Below the pieces are notes generated by a model that saw only the letters and a list, made by a program, of their open reading frames with translations, made no database searches and was not told the DNA's origin. A DNA stretch of 64,000 nt from Temnothorax longispinosus (taxonomy: Eukaryota; Arthropoda; Insecta; Hymenoptera; Formicidae), in contig NC_092365.1 in NCBI RefSeq assembly GCF_030848805.1, positions 18,467,049-18,531,048 of the forward strand. Reading direction: 5' to 3'. Each line of letters starts with the position of its first letter. The first letter of the stretch is position 1. The translations under genes and the position numbers were made by a program. Positions 63,301 through 64,000 of this stretch are shown here, piece by piece.

Positions 63301-64000
63301 CGCTATTTATGATTTATTATGCCCGAATCACGAAGATTTTGACATATTTTTTTATACAATATGTAAAGAATTTTCAAAATATAAACTTTGAAAAGTTTAA
63401 TAAAGCCCAAGCACAATCGTATTATTTGTGTGTGTGTATGCATGATTTAAATATCATGGAATAAATTCAGATATGTCTTAATGGTACCTGATTTAAGATT
63501 GGACCGAGAACGACAAACTAAATAGCCAGTGCAAAATCCGAGGGACCGTTCAATTCTCCGTTCATGCGCTTAAATGAAATCGTAAAACGCGTTTAATAAG
63601 CCCGCTACTCGATCGTGTTGGCTCTCGCCACTGTCGGGCACCATTAAAGCACGTCGCGCAGAGTTACGGGGGTTTTCGGCGTTTCGGTCCGGAACTAATA
63701 AACCCGTTTACAATCTCCCGCATCGTAATACAGGCTCGCCGCGAAATTACGCCAGGATTACACTTCGCTATTCTTGATTTACGTCTGAAAACCGGTAGTA
63801 CGCTACGCGCGTGCACGCGGCCGTCCATTTTACAGCGCCGCTATTCTTGGATTCCGATTGCGAAATCAATCTCGCTCTCGCTCGTAACCCGGCGCCCGCG
63901 CGCTCTCCCGGTATCGGCCCCGGTCTCTTGCGGCCCCTATAGTGGTATTATAGACGGTACCCACCACGCGATATAACTACTGACTTACGTCTCGTAATTC
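60311..64000. other. No gene seen
   Basis: AT-rich at 60290-60700, 61560-61780, 62460-62700 and 63100-63480, CpG-richer at 60880-61330, 61850-62230 and 63780-63960. The 216-codon minus frame 61256-60606 spans both compositions with no recognised domain. The 110-codon plus frame 61793-62125 starts at TTG. Confidence 0.5.

Noticed and set aside
1..64000. CRISPR array, phage, operon or toxin-antitoxin system
   Set aside because: No regularly spaced repeats with unique spacers, no packed co-directional genes and no ribosome-binding sites were seen.

Overview
This window looks like nuclear DNA from an insect, most likely a hymenopteran such as an ant. CpG-dense, GC-rich blocks alternate with AT-rich stretches. 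There are no closely packed open frames, ribosome-binding sites or operons, and the one gene I recognise is an animal gene interrupted by a consensus splice donor. The species assignment is an inference from composition only. Long open frames are common on both strands and in overlapping frames, but they lie in CpG-dense blocks where stop codons (TAA, TAG, TGA) are rare by composition. I treat nearly all of them as chance.

The recognised gene is Ephrin, on the minus strand. Its first coding exon lies at 31479-31361. It encodes a signal peptide followed by the start of the Eph-receptor-binding domain, and it ends in codon phase 2 at a perfect GTAAGT donor. I found no further ephrin exon at lower coordinates, so positions 1-31360 are read as the first coding intron, at least 31 kb long. 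Upstream of the exon, about 31480-33860 is a CpG-dense block with GAGA tracts. It probably holds the 5' UTR and promoter.

From about 33.9 kb to 64 kb lies DNA upstream of Ephrin (intergenic, or intronic to an unseen gene) in which I recognise no protein gene. It contains a roughly 293-bp miniature inverted-repeat element bounded by TTAA at both ends (49771-50071), a diverged 171-bp-period direct repeat (56365-56633), a homeodomain/POU-type site cluster (48740-48900), hairpins and many CT/GA microsatellites. The intron side holds a second inverted-repeat element with an internal 168-bp tandem duplication (6779-7346), a 57-60 bp direct repeat pair (25547-25606 and 26313-26369) and several strong hairpins or palindromes.

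I see no tRNA or rRNA gene, CRISPR array, recognisable transposase, viral gene or novel multi-gene system. The most useful results are the Ephrin exon with its promoter and giant intron, and the two non-autonomous inverted-repeat elements.
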